Positions 57,524-64,000 of a stretch of 64,000 nucleotides of DNA are shown here, piece after piece. Numbering within the stretch: the first letter of the stretch is position 1; each line of letters starts with the position of its first letter. The notes beneath the pieces were generated by a model. It made no database searches and was not told the DNA's origin. It saw only the letters and a program-made list of their open reading frames with translations. Source of the DNA: Pantoea sp. 1.19 (GTDB lineage: Bacteria > Pseudomonadota > Gammaproteobacteria > Enterobacterales > Enterobacteriaceae); assembly GCF_001922585.1 (NCBI RefSeq), contig NZ_MRBS01000005.1, forward strand, positions 62,001 through 126,000. Reading direction: 5' to 3'. Made by a program: the position numbers and the translations under genes.

Positions 57524-58084
57524 TCACTCATACTCCAGACTAAAGGTAGCCGTGGCGCTAAACGGACCGGGCTGAATACTCTGTGTGGCAATCGCATCCG
57601 CTTCACCACGCACATAGGCCTTTACGGTAATTTGATTGCTTCCCTGACTCAGTGTCACTTTGCTACCGGCTTGATTGATTGGCAGCGGGCTGGCATCTTC
57701 CGCCTCCAGACCAATCGCAATACCCTGCGTGCCGCTGGTGCTGTCAATCGCCAGCAGTCCCGGCAGCGCCGCGCTTTCCGTACCATAGAAGCGCACGCTG
57801 ACGGTTTTTCCAAGCGTTAAATCGCAGTCTGCCAGCTGAATATGAAATGCCTGACTGGCGCTGCGGCCGTGAGTATAGAGGTATTTATTGATCACGGAAC
57901 CAAAATTCAGCGGGATATCCTCTGCGCCTGGGGGTAGGGTGCAAGGCTCTGCCACCAGCGTGCCAAACAGATGCAAATTATTCACGTTATCCTGCGCCTG
58001 CGCGCCGGCAGAGATCAGCAGCGCGAGAATGCCCGCCAGAGCACGCCCTCGGCGGGCGGTTATACGTCCAGAACCAGAATGCAT
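57524..58084 (-). CDS. PapK-like minor fimbrial subunit
   Basis: A 186-residue pilin-like protein. After a signal peptide (ending SAGAQA before QDNVNN) it has the immunoglobulin-like pilin fold with two cysteines (AEPCTLPPG and LADCDLTLG), the phrase GRSASQAFHIQLADC and the C-terminal donor-type ending ATFSLEYE. VSVRFYGTESAALPGLL is close to PapK (VTLTFKGTEEAALPG as I recall). In the P fimbria PapK joins the tip fibrillum to the rod and adhesin. Here it is the last gene of the operon, where a two-domain adhesin would be expected. The Shine-Dalgarno is GAGGAG. Confidence 0.8.
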   Translation of the reverse strand: MHSGSGRITARRGRALAGILALLISAGAQAQDNVNNLHLFGTLVAEPCTLPPGAEDIPLNFGSVINKYLYTHGRSASQAFHIQLADCDLTLGKTVSVRFYGTESAALPGLLAIDSTSGTQGIAIGLEAEDASPLPINQAGSKVTLSQGSNQITVKAYVRGEADAIATQSIQPGPFSATATFSLEYE

Positions 58085-58093
58085 GTTTGCTCC

Positions 58094-58591
58094 TCAGTAG
58101 TAATCCGCACGCAGGGTCGCCCAGGTTTCAAACGGCCCCTCTTTCAGCGTGGCGCCGGGTTTTTTTACCGGTACCGCTTCCAGCGTGGGTGGCTGGTCAG
58201 GATCGCCAATCGGCACGCTGCTGCCGGGAGTAAAAGGGCGGTCATTAAGGTAGATACGGATACCCAAATCGGCCTTGCTGGTTTGCAGGGCCTGCTTATC
58301 AAATCCGGCCACTGTACCCGACAGGCTCAATCGCAGCTGCCACTGCGGATCGGCGCCCGATTCGCAGTGCAGCTGATAGTTCACCGGCACGCGGTAATTT
58401 TGCCCGTCGATTTTGTTCACTCCGACCCGATCGGTGAAGTCCACCTCGATGTTGGCACCATTATTCAGGGTGCAGTCGGGGGGAAGGACTAACGTACCGC
58501 GAAAGGCAATATTTGCAGTCGTCGTCGCGCCCTTATCGGCGGATGCCGCGGGAACCATCAACAGCGAGGCGATCAACAGGAGTGTGCGCAT
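58094..58591 (-). CDS. PapF-like minor fimbrial subunit
   Basis: A 165-residue secreted pilin-like protein with an 18-residue signal peptide. The motif NIAFRGTLVLPPDCTLNNGA followed by NIEVDF resembles PapF (GNVYIPPCTINNGQNIVVDF), the adaptor that carries the tip adhesin in P fimbriae. The second cysteine is in VNYQLHCESG. The C-terminus WATLRADYY is the usual chaperone-bound strand. It is 9 nt upstream of the PapK-like gene, so both are co-translated from one mRNA. Confidence 0.8.
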   Translation of the reverse strand: MRTLLLIASLLMVPAASADKGATTTANIAFRGTLVLPPDCTLNNGANIEVDFTDRVGVNKIDGQNYRVPVNYQLHCESGADPQWQLRLSLSGTVAGFDKQALQTSKADLGIRIYLNDRPFTPGSSVPIGDPDQPPTLEAVPVKKPGATLKEGPFETWATLRADYY

Positions 58592-58705
58592 GATTTACTC
58601 CGGATTAGGGACAGGGGCGCCCGCGGCCGCGCGGTGCGGGTGGCGCGCACGGCCAGCAGGGAGGAGAAGGCCACCCGGCGTATTCCATCTGAACCACGGG
58701 TTTGC

Positions 58706-59335
58706 CTAGTCATAGCTGAGATTCACATTGACCATGGCCATAAAATAACCCGGCTTCAGCGGCGCGGAGGTGCGTTCGGGCGTGACGGTGAAATTCAGTG
58801 TATTTTGCCCGCGGGTTAACCATAGTGGTATTCCCCGGCTTCCAAGGCGTACATCCCGCCCGGAGACATCCAGCAGGCGCAGCCCGAGTCCGGATGTGCC
58901 GTGCGCCTGCACCAGCTGCGGATTATCCGCGTCGCGGGCAGCGTTAAAGCTGACCGTCACCGCCGGTTGCTGACCGGAGGCGAGTCGGTTGCCGGTGCGT
59001 TCGTCAAGGGCACTGGCCGGTGGCGCCTGCTGGCAGTCGCGCAGACGCAGCTGGAAAGGCACCGATGCCCCGCGCGCACCGGGCGTGGACAGCCTGGCGG
59101 TCGCCAGGTCGCCAAGGGCGACTTCCTGGCGCGAGCTGGTCATCTCCAGCCGACAGGCGCTTTCATGCAGCTCACCGTGGACATAGATCACGCCGTTAGC
59201 GCCGTCCACGTCCCAATTGTCGACTCGGGCCAGCGCAGGCTCGCTCAGGCACACTGCGCCCGCACACAGCAGCGCAGTCAGATATGTCTGCGGCCAGCGG
59301 CGGAGTGCGGTACAGACATGGTGTTGTTGGGCCAC
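58706..59335 (-). CDS. fimbrial subunit of the pap-type operon
   Basis: A 209-residue pilin-like protein. The GTG at 59335 is chosen because GGGAGGAAG lies just upstream; the frame is open to 59392 but without a good site. The signal peptide ends EPALA before RVDNWD. Pilin features are GVIYVHGELHESAC, the second cysteine in LRLRDCQ, and the C-terminal MAMVNVNLSYD. It follows the chaperone gene, where pap operons have papJ or papE. I cannot say which role it has; a minor rod or tip subunit is likely. Confidence 0.75.
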   Translation of the reverse strand: MAQQHHVCTALRRWPQTYLTALLCAGAVCLSEPALARVDNWDVDGANGVIYVHGELHESACRLEMTSSRQEVALGDLATARLSTPGARGASVPFQLRLRDCQQAPPASALDERTGNRLASGQQPAVTVSFNAARDADNPQLVQAHGTSGLGLRLLDVSGRDVRLGSRGIPLWLTRGQNTLNFTVTPERTSAPLKPGYFMAMVNVNLSYD

Positions 59336-59404
59336 GTTCTTCCTCCCTGATAGCGACTGCTGATTGACGACGCGGTGCAGCCTGCCCGTCATCAGCGTGA
59401 TAAA

Positions 59405-60184
59405 TTAGTGACCTTGATTGCTGTTCGTGACGCTGCAGTTGCTTCCACCGCAGCGAAAGTGCAGCTGTGGGCGTCCACCGTAATCATTAACGTAGGTCAA
59501 CACCGGATGATCCCCCAGCGCCGCGGCGCTCACGTTGAGAGGCTGACTCTCTTTGGGGGCTACCATCAGCGGTTTAAATCCGCTGGCGGCCTGCTTCGCA
59601 CTGCTACCGGCGTCGACAATCGTGACGTAATAGGGCGTAGGATTATGCAAGATGTACTGTGCACCCTGTCGCGAGAGCGTCAGCTTCTCCTGCGGCGGGG
59701 GCGCATTGGGATCGATGGCGATGGACGCCGGACGATAGAACAGTTTGATGCGCGTTTGCAGCGCAATCTGCAGCGTATTGGGCTTCGCGCTCTTGGGCGG
59801 GATTTCGCGCAGATTAAAGTAATACACCGTTTCGCGGTCCTGCGGCAGCTGCCGGGCGGCAGGTAACGCTTGCACCTTGACCTGGCTCGGCTGTCCGGGC
59901 TCGATTCGCTGTACCGGCGGCAGCACCGTCAGCGGTCCCTGAATTTTGTTACCCTGGGGATCCTCAATCCAGCCCTGCGCCAGGTAGGGAAGCGATTTAT
60001 TTTCATTACTGACGCTCAGACTGACGGATTGCTGACCACCGTCAAAAACGATGCGGGTGCGATCCAGGGCGATGGCGGCCTGGGCCGCAGGCGCTATCCA
60101 TGCGGCAAGCAGAAGAGTCGTAATTATCTTGCCGTGACGGGATGGCGTGATAACGACGGGTGGAACGCTGTACTGGTCTTTCAT
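59405..60184 (-). CDS. PapD-like fimbrial periplasmic chaperone
   Basis: A 259-residue periplasmic chaperone that caps pilins and delivers them to the usher. After a long signal peptide (to AAQA) it opens IALDRTRIVFDGGQQSVSLS and continues SLPYLAQGWIEDPQG, both almost PapD. The signature LPQDRETVYYFNLREIPPKS has the short F1-G1 loop of the FGS class, and the subunit-anchoring Arg and Lys are in DRTR and RIKLFYRP. Two cysteines near the end (FRCGGSNCS) match the PapD disulfide. The start at 60184 is preferred; an ATG at 60217 with AGGAGA upstream is also possible. Confidence 0.92.
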   Translation of the reverse strand: MKDQYSVPPVVITPSRHGKIITTLLLAAWIAPAAQAAIALDRTRIVFDGGQQSVSLSVSNENKSLPYLAQGWIEDPQGNKIQGPLTVLPPVQRIEPGQPSQVKVQALPAARQLPQDRETVYYFNLREIPPKSAKPNTLQIALQTRIKLFYRPASIAIDPNAPPPQEKLTLSRQGAQYILHNPTPYYVTIVDAGSSAKQAASGFKPLMVAPKESQPLNVSAAALGDHPVLTYVNDYGGRPQLHFRCGGSNCSVTNSNQGH

Positions 60185-60252
60185 TATGGGCTCTCTTTGG
60201 TCAATGTGATATGCCATGACGGAGATGTCTCCTGCATGAGCGATTAAGCTTT

Positions 60253-62790
60253 TCAAGTGTTGCCTGCTCCGGCTGCACGGGAGTGCAGCGCGTGGCAGGG
60301 CAGCAATAACGGGTTATTCACGACTTCCTCAGGCAGCGCCGCGGGGATGCGCACTTCACACTGCGCATGTCCATCCCAGTTGACCGTCATGTTTTCACTG
60401 GGATTCACCCCGCTGAGGTAGACGCTGCCGCCGTCGTTTACTATGCCGGTTTGCTGCTGATTGGCGTTGCGGACTGTCGCCCCAAATGGCGGTTCACTGC
60501 CGTCGGCCAGCTTAATGATCGCCATCACTTTTTCGCCGGCGATGACGTCAAACTGCCGGAAGCCTATTGCGCCCTCGGTCAGCGTGGCTTGCACCACCGA
60601 ATGCGGGGCTTCAACGCGATCGCTTAATTTATCGAGATCGATGCTGGTGCGATTGCGGTAATAGCTGTTCACGTCGCCGATCACCGCTTTGCCCCAGGCG
60701 TTAGTGTTGGTGGTGCGGCCGTAACCGCGCACCGGAACATCGGCGACGCCTTCGGTATCGATCAGCAGGCGAGTACCGCCGGGAATGCCGATTCGATGCA
60801 GAGCTCCCCCTTTTGCCGTCAGGGTCAGTCCACCCTGAGCGCTGACGCCAAAGGCGCTGTAGCGCGACTCCTGATAGCTGGCATTGGCACTCACCCGGGC
60901 TACATCACTCTCGCGGTTGTACCAGGCGCGTGCGCTGGCACCGCTGGGCGAAGCCCCGGCGCTCAGCTGGTAGTTGCTGCGTTCATCCAGGCGATCGTAG
61001 TAACTCACCTCATGCGTCGTATCGCCGTGGTTAGCCGTAGCGTTGTAGCTCACCGTCGCCGTCTCTCCCCACGGCACCGAAAGCGACAGATAGCCACCGT
61101 CGTCTTTCATGCCGTTATAGGCATTGCGAAACAGCGACAGCGAGAGGCTCAGATTGCGGAAGCGTCCCAGGTCAAAATAGCGCGACAGCGTCAGGTTCAA
61201 ACGGTCATTGGTCGGGCGATCCCAATAGGTTTCGTGCGTGAAGTTAATAAAGGCGCTCAGCCCCCAGTCGCGAAACTGCTTGTTGAACGTCACGGTATAC
61301 ATCTCTTTGCCGTTGCCGGAGAGGTTGCCGAAGTAGCGCGCGTCGAGGTAATCGCTCATGCTCATAAAGTTCTTTTCTGAGAAGCGATATCCGGCGAAGG
61401 TCACCTGACTGTCATATTGATCAAAGGTTTTGGAATAGCTCAGGCGGTAGGAGCCTCCGGTCAGGGTATCGCTGTATTGCGGCAGGCGCGCACGCGATTG
61501 AGTGACGTCAAATGAGAGCGCACCGAACGCCATCAGGTCACGACCAATCCCCAGCGCCAACGCGTTGTAATTGCCGCCGAGCAGGGCGCCACCAAACAGC
61601 GACCACCCGTTACTGATCCCCCAGGAAAACTCGCCGTTGCCAAACCACTGGCCCTGGGCGCGATGGCGCCAGTCGCTCGGTTTCCCCCCGGCCAGCTTAA
61701 AGCGCAGGGTGCCGGGGCGGGTCAAATAGGGAATGCTGGCGGTGTTGACCGTAAACTCCTGAACGCTGCCGTCCTGTTCTTCAACGCGCACGTTCAGTTC
61801 ACCGGTCACGGCGTCGTTCAGATCCTGAATACGAAATGGCCCCGCCGCGACGGTGCTTTCATACAGCACGCGTCCCTGCTGACGGATAACCACTTTTGCA
61901 TTCGTTTTGGCGACGCCGGTGACTTCCGGGGCATAGCCGCGCAAATTAGGCGGCAGCATATTATCGTCGGAAATCAGACTGGCTCCGGTAAAGCGAAAGC
62001 TGTCAAACAGGCCTGAATCCAGATAATTCTCGCCAACGTTCAATTTGGCGCGGAGGGCGGCAATGGCCCGGCAGGCGTAGTAGCGGCTCCACTTAAAGGA
62101 TCGGATGGAGCCTGCAGAAGAGCGTTTCTCAACGTTGCCCTGCCAGTCCGCGCGCATACGCCAGGCGCCGAGGTTAAAACCGGCGGTACCATTGCCGCTG
62201 AGGTTATTGGTGGTGGTGCCGCTCCGCTGTTCATGTTGACTGCGCGCATTCATATTGTAATCGAGCAGCAGGCCGGGAATCCCGTCATCCCAGCGCGACG
62301 GTGGGTCCCAGTTGTCCGCGGTATATTCAAGAAAAGCCTGAGGAATATTAAGGTACAGTGAGGAAGTGGCCAGATCACCGCGGACGGTCATCCCCTGCAA
62401 GCTGTTTTCATCAAGACACTGGTTGTCATGCCACCAGGTGAGCTTTTTGAGCACCCCGGATTTGAGCCCCAGCCGATCGACCAGCGCCCGGTCGACACAG
62501 GCGCGGCTGCCCGATGGATCGTTTTCCGGGTGATAGAACGGCACCGGCTGCTCACTCAGTTCCGTTTTATTGATGTGCACCGTCATGCTGTAAGTGCCGG
62601 GCATGATATAGCCACTGCGGGAAAACTGACTGAGATCGATATTCTTTCTGTCATTGAGGTCAAGGACATCAGTATTAAACTCGACATCCGCACTGGCCAG
62701 CGCCGTAGCAAAGTAAGTGCTAAACAATAAAGAAGCACATAACCTGTAAAGGTAGGGGGATAGTCTTTTATCTGCCGAAAAGTGTTTCAT
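60253..62790 (-). CDS. PapC-like fimbrial usher
   Basis: An 845-residue outer-membrane usher that forms the assembly pore. The order is: signal peptide (ending ATALA before SADVEFN), N-terminal chaperone-binding domain with NDRKNIDLSQFSRSGYIMPG, the 24-strand barrel with a plug at about 230-320 (GYAPEVTGVAKTNAKVVI) and C-terminal domains with the cysteine pair CEVRIP...LLPC. The frame is open to 62841, but the ATG at 62790 has GGAAG eight bases upstream. It resembles ushers of the P-fimbria (pi) clade, which agrees with the chaperone. Confidence 0.93.
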   Translation of the reverse strand: MKHFSADKRLSPYLYRLCASLLFSTYFATALASADVEFNTDVLDLNDRKNIDLSQFSRSGYIMPGTYSMTVHINKTELSEQPVPFYHPENDPSGSRACVDRALVDRLGLKSGVLKKLTWWHDNQCLDENSLQGMTVRGDLATSSLYLNIPQAFLEYTADNWDPPSRWDDGIPGLLLDYNMNARSQHEQRSGTTTNNLSGNGTAGFNLGAWRMRADWQGNVEKRSSAGSIRSFKWSRYYACRAIAALRAKLNVGENYLDSGLFDSFRFTGASLISDDNMLPPNLRGYAPEVTGVAKTNAKVVIRQQGRVLYESTVAAGPFRIQDLNDAVTGELNVRVEEQDGSVQEFTVNTASIPYLTRPGTLRFKLAGGKPSDWRHRAQGQWFGNGEFSWGISNGWSLFGGALLGGNYNALALGIGRDLMAFGALSFDVTQSRARLPQYSDTLTGGSYRLSYSKTFDQYDSQVTFAGYRFSEKNFMSMSDYLDARYFGNLSGNGKEMYTVTFNKQFRDWGLSAFINFTHETYWDRPTNDRLNLTLSRYFDLGRFRNLSLSLSLFRNAYNGMKDDGGYLSLSVPWGETATVSYNATANHGDTTHEVSYYDRLDERSNYQLSAGASPSGASARAWYNRESDVARVSANASYQESRYSAFGVSAQGGLTLTAKGGALHRIGIPGGTRLLIDTEGVADVPVRGYGRTTNTNAWGKAVIGDVNSYYRNRTSIDLDKLSDRVEAPHSVVQATLTEGAIGFRQFDVIAGEKVMAIIKLADGSEPPFGATVRNANQQQTGIVNDGGSVYLSGVNPSENMTVNWDGHAQCEVRIPAALPEEVVNNPLLLPCHALHSRAAGAGNT

Positions 62791-62848
62791 TTTTCTTCCC
62801 TGACAACATGATTTATTAACGCTCAGGGCGGCTTCCTGCACCCGCTTT

Positions 62849-63385
62849 TCAGAAATAATCTAATTTGAAACGAATTACGGAGAAAAATTTTCCGGTTTTT
62901 AATGGGCGATGGTTGCTTATTAGCCTCATCGTATAGACTAAATCCATCTTCCCCGCTGTTATATCAATTAAAGGCATAGCTTTACCGGGAATAGCAATGT
63001 TCCCCTGTCGATCTTTAATTTCCAGCGCCACACCACCTACGCTGCCGTGTACGTAAAAGAAAGTCCCATCGGCATCACCATCAAAAGTAACCTGAAACTG
63101 ACGCCAGTCGGGTTTTCCCGGTCGTTCGGTTACGCATTTTACTAACCGAATGGTGAATGGCCGATCGTGCGATGTGTTAAGATGTAGCACCTCTGCTGTT
63201 GACATGGCACCCATGTCGACGGTTTGTCTCTGACTGTCGACGGCAATCGCACAGGCAGTATCCACAATGCTACCCTGCATGTTGACCCGGCCTTGCCCCT
63301 GCTGGGTTAAGGCGGTTGCTGCCTGACATAGCACCAGGGAAAACAGGCAAATAAACGTGGCCAGTCCGATCTTTTTCATACGCAT
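62849..63385 (-). CDS. PapH-like minor pilin
   Basis: A 178-residue pilin-like protein placed between the major pilin and the usher, where pap operons have papH. PapH ends rod growth and anchors the fimbria. The signal peptide ends QAATA before LTQQG. Pilin features are GRVNMQGSIVDTACAIAVDS, the second cysteine in IRLVKCVTE and the end FSVIRFKLDYF. A hairpin separates it from the major pilin gene. Function is inferred mainly from position. Confidence 0.8.
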   Translation of the reverse strand: MRMKKIGLATFICLFSLVLCQAATALTQQGQGRVNMQGSIVDTACAIAVDSQRQTVDMGAMSTAEVLHLNTSHDRPFTIRLVKCVTERPGKPDWRQFQVTFDGDADGTFFYVHGSVGGVALEIKDRQGNIAIPGKAMPLIDITAGKMDLVYTMRLISNHRPLKTGKFFSVIRFKLDYF

Positions 63386-63418
63386 GGCGGTAATAATATC
63401 CGTGATGGTGCGTCAGAA

Positions 63419-63445
63419 CATGCATGTGGGGAGCCCACATGCATG
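63419..63445 (-). terminator. hairpin between major pilin and PapH-like gene
   Basis: Perfect 12-bp stem CATGCATGTGGG / CCCACATGCATG with a 3-nt loop in the 93-bp gap. No T-tract follows in the transcript direction. In E. coli pap a comparable element after papA makes the major subunit far more abundant than downstream products. Confidence 0.75.
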
Positions 63446-63478
63446 ATGAAAAACGGAGAACGTTAAAGGGATGGCCTG

Positions 63479-64000
63479 TTAGTTATAAGCCAGAGTGAAG
63501 TCCGCTACGGATTGGAATTCACCCTCGGTGATCACCGCAGTGTCACCGCTGTCGCCCTGAACGTAGGCGGCAAAATTGAGGGAGTTGTTGCCGTCCTGCA
63601 GGATCTGCTCTTTGGTCGGCTGCCCCAGCTTGATGACCGCACCGGAGCCATCGGTGATGGCGATGCTGGCGCCTGAGGCGGAGCCGGTAATACCGAGCAG
63701 GCCGTTGCCTGACTGAGACTCCATGCCGGTAAAGGTCAGCGCGACTTTATTTTTTGTGGCCGGTGTGCCGAAGGAGCAGTTTTCCAGCGCGACGCTAAAG
63801 TTACGCGGCGTAGATTTACCGCCGTCTTTCAGGGCAACTTTAGAGATCTGGCCCAGCTCGACGGATTGATCGATAGAATCCGGGCTGATGGAGCACGGGG
63901 CATCGATAATGGCTCCCTTAAACGTCACCTTGCCGTGACCCTGATCGGCAGCCTGCGCCACGGATGTGCAACCTAACACGATCATTGCGGCGAGAAGAGT
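63479..64000 (-). CDS. PapA/FimA-like major pilin, N-terminus cut off
   Basis: The frame stays open to the window edge, so the start of the signal peptide is missing; the visible part begins TLLAAMIVLGCTSVAQA before ADQGHG. The mature pilin of about 155 residues has GKVTFKGAIIDAPCSISPDS with the first cysteine, ALENCSFGT with the second, and the C-terminal VADFTLAYN. Its place at the head of the operon and the hairpin after it point to the major rod subunit. An ATG inside the frame at 63985 would remove half the signal peptide and is rejected as the start. Confidence 0.88.
   Translation of the reverse strand, partial: TLLAAMIVLGCTSVAQAADQGHGKVTFKGAIIDAPCSISPDSIDQSVELGQISKVALKDGGKSTPRNFSVALENCSFGTPATKNKVALTFTGMESQSGNGLLGITGSASGASIAITDGSGAVIKLGQPTKEQILQDGNNSLNFAAYVQGDSGDTAVITEGEFQSVADFTLAYN

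Overview
The window reads as chromosomal DNA of a member of Enterobacterales. It is GC-rich overall and carries gene sets whose proteins look very like their E. coli counterparts: mtlA, yiaF, yibL, yiaG, glyQS, wecH, kdpFABCD, eptB, proK, dppABCDF, two bcs (cellulose) operons, pdeK, dctA and yhjJ. The genus cannot be fixed from the sequence alone. A plant- or environment-associated enterobacterium, for example near Erwinia or Pantoea, is only a guess.

Layout. 1-9.3 kb: the 5' part of mannitol PTS gene mtlA with a multi-CRP-site control region, lipoprotein yiaF, yibL, regulator yiaG, a zinc alcohol dehydrogenase, glyS/glyQ and acyltransferase wecH. 9.3-15.3 kb: a region that looks acquired around tRNA-Sec (selC). 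It has decayed sequence, AT-rich DNA, a large autotransporter and a CaiF/GrlA-type regulator that abuts kdpD tail to tail. 15.3-22.5 kb: kdpFABC-kdpD with a well-conserved candidate KdpE operator, but with no kdpE gene in the window. 22.5-25.5 kb: an unrecognised six-helix membrane protein, an HD-only SpoT-like hydrolase, and ohrR with ohr. 25.6-31.5 kb: lipid A modification gene eptB, tRNA-Pro (proK), a two-copy 150-bp tandem repeat that repeats the tRNA 3' tail, then AT-rich DNA and a subtilisin-type autotransporter protease. 31.5-37.9 kb: the dppABCDF dipeptide importer. 37.9-54.2 kb: bcsEFG facing away from bcsRQABZC, followed by pdeK. 54.3-57.4 kb: dctA and yhjJ. 57.5-64 kb: a P-fimbria (pap)-type chaperone-usher operon on the minus strand, cut by the window end.

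How the parts work together. The bcs block is a full E. coli-type cellulose machine. BcsA and BcsB make and move the glucan under c-di-GMP control, BcsC exports it, BcsZ trims it, BcsE/F/G add the second c-di-GMP input and phosphoethanolamine, and PdeK next door is a likely c-di-GMP phosphodiesterase. Together with two autotransporters and the pap-type fimbria, the window is rich in surface and biofilm functions.

The most unusual points are these: (1) the missing kdpE beside an intact kdpD and a retained KdpE-type operator, with a foreign-looking autotransporter/regulator segment ending exactly at the kdpD stop; (2) tandem repeats behind proK that resemble in design the repeats behind E. coli tyrT; (3) both tRNA genes in the window being followed by AT-rich DNA and an autotransporter gene; (4) an unassigned small-RNA-like module upstream of dppA. 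I see no insertion sequence, integrase, CRISPR array or restriction system.
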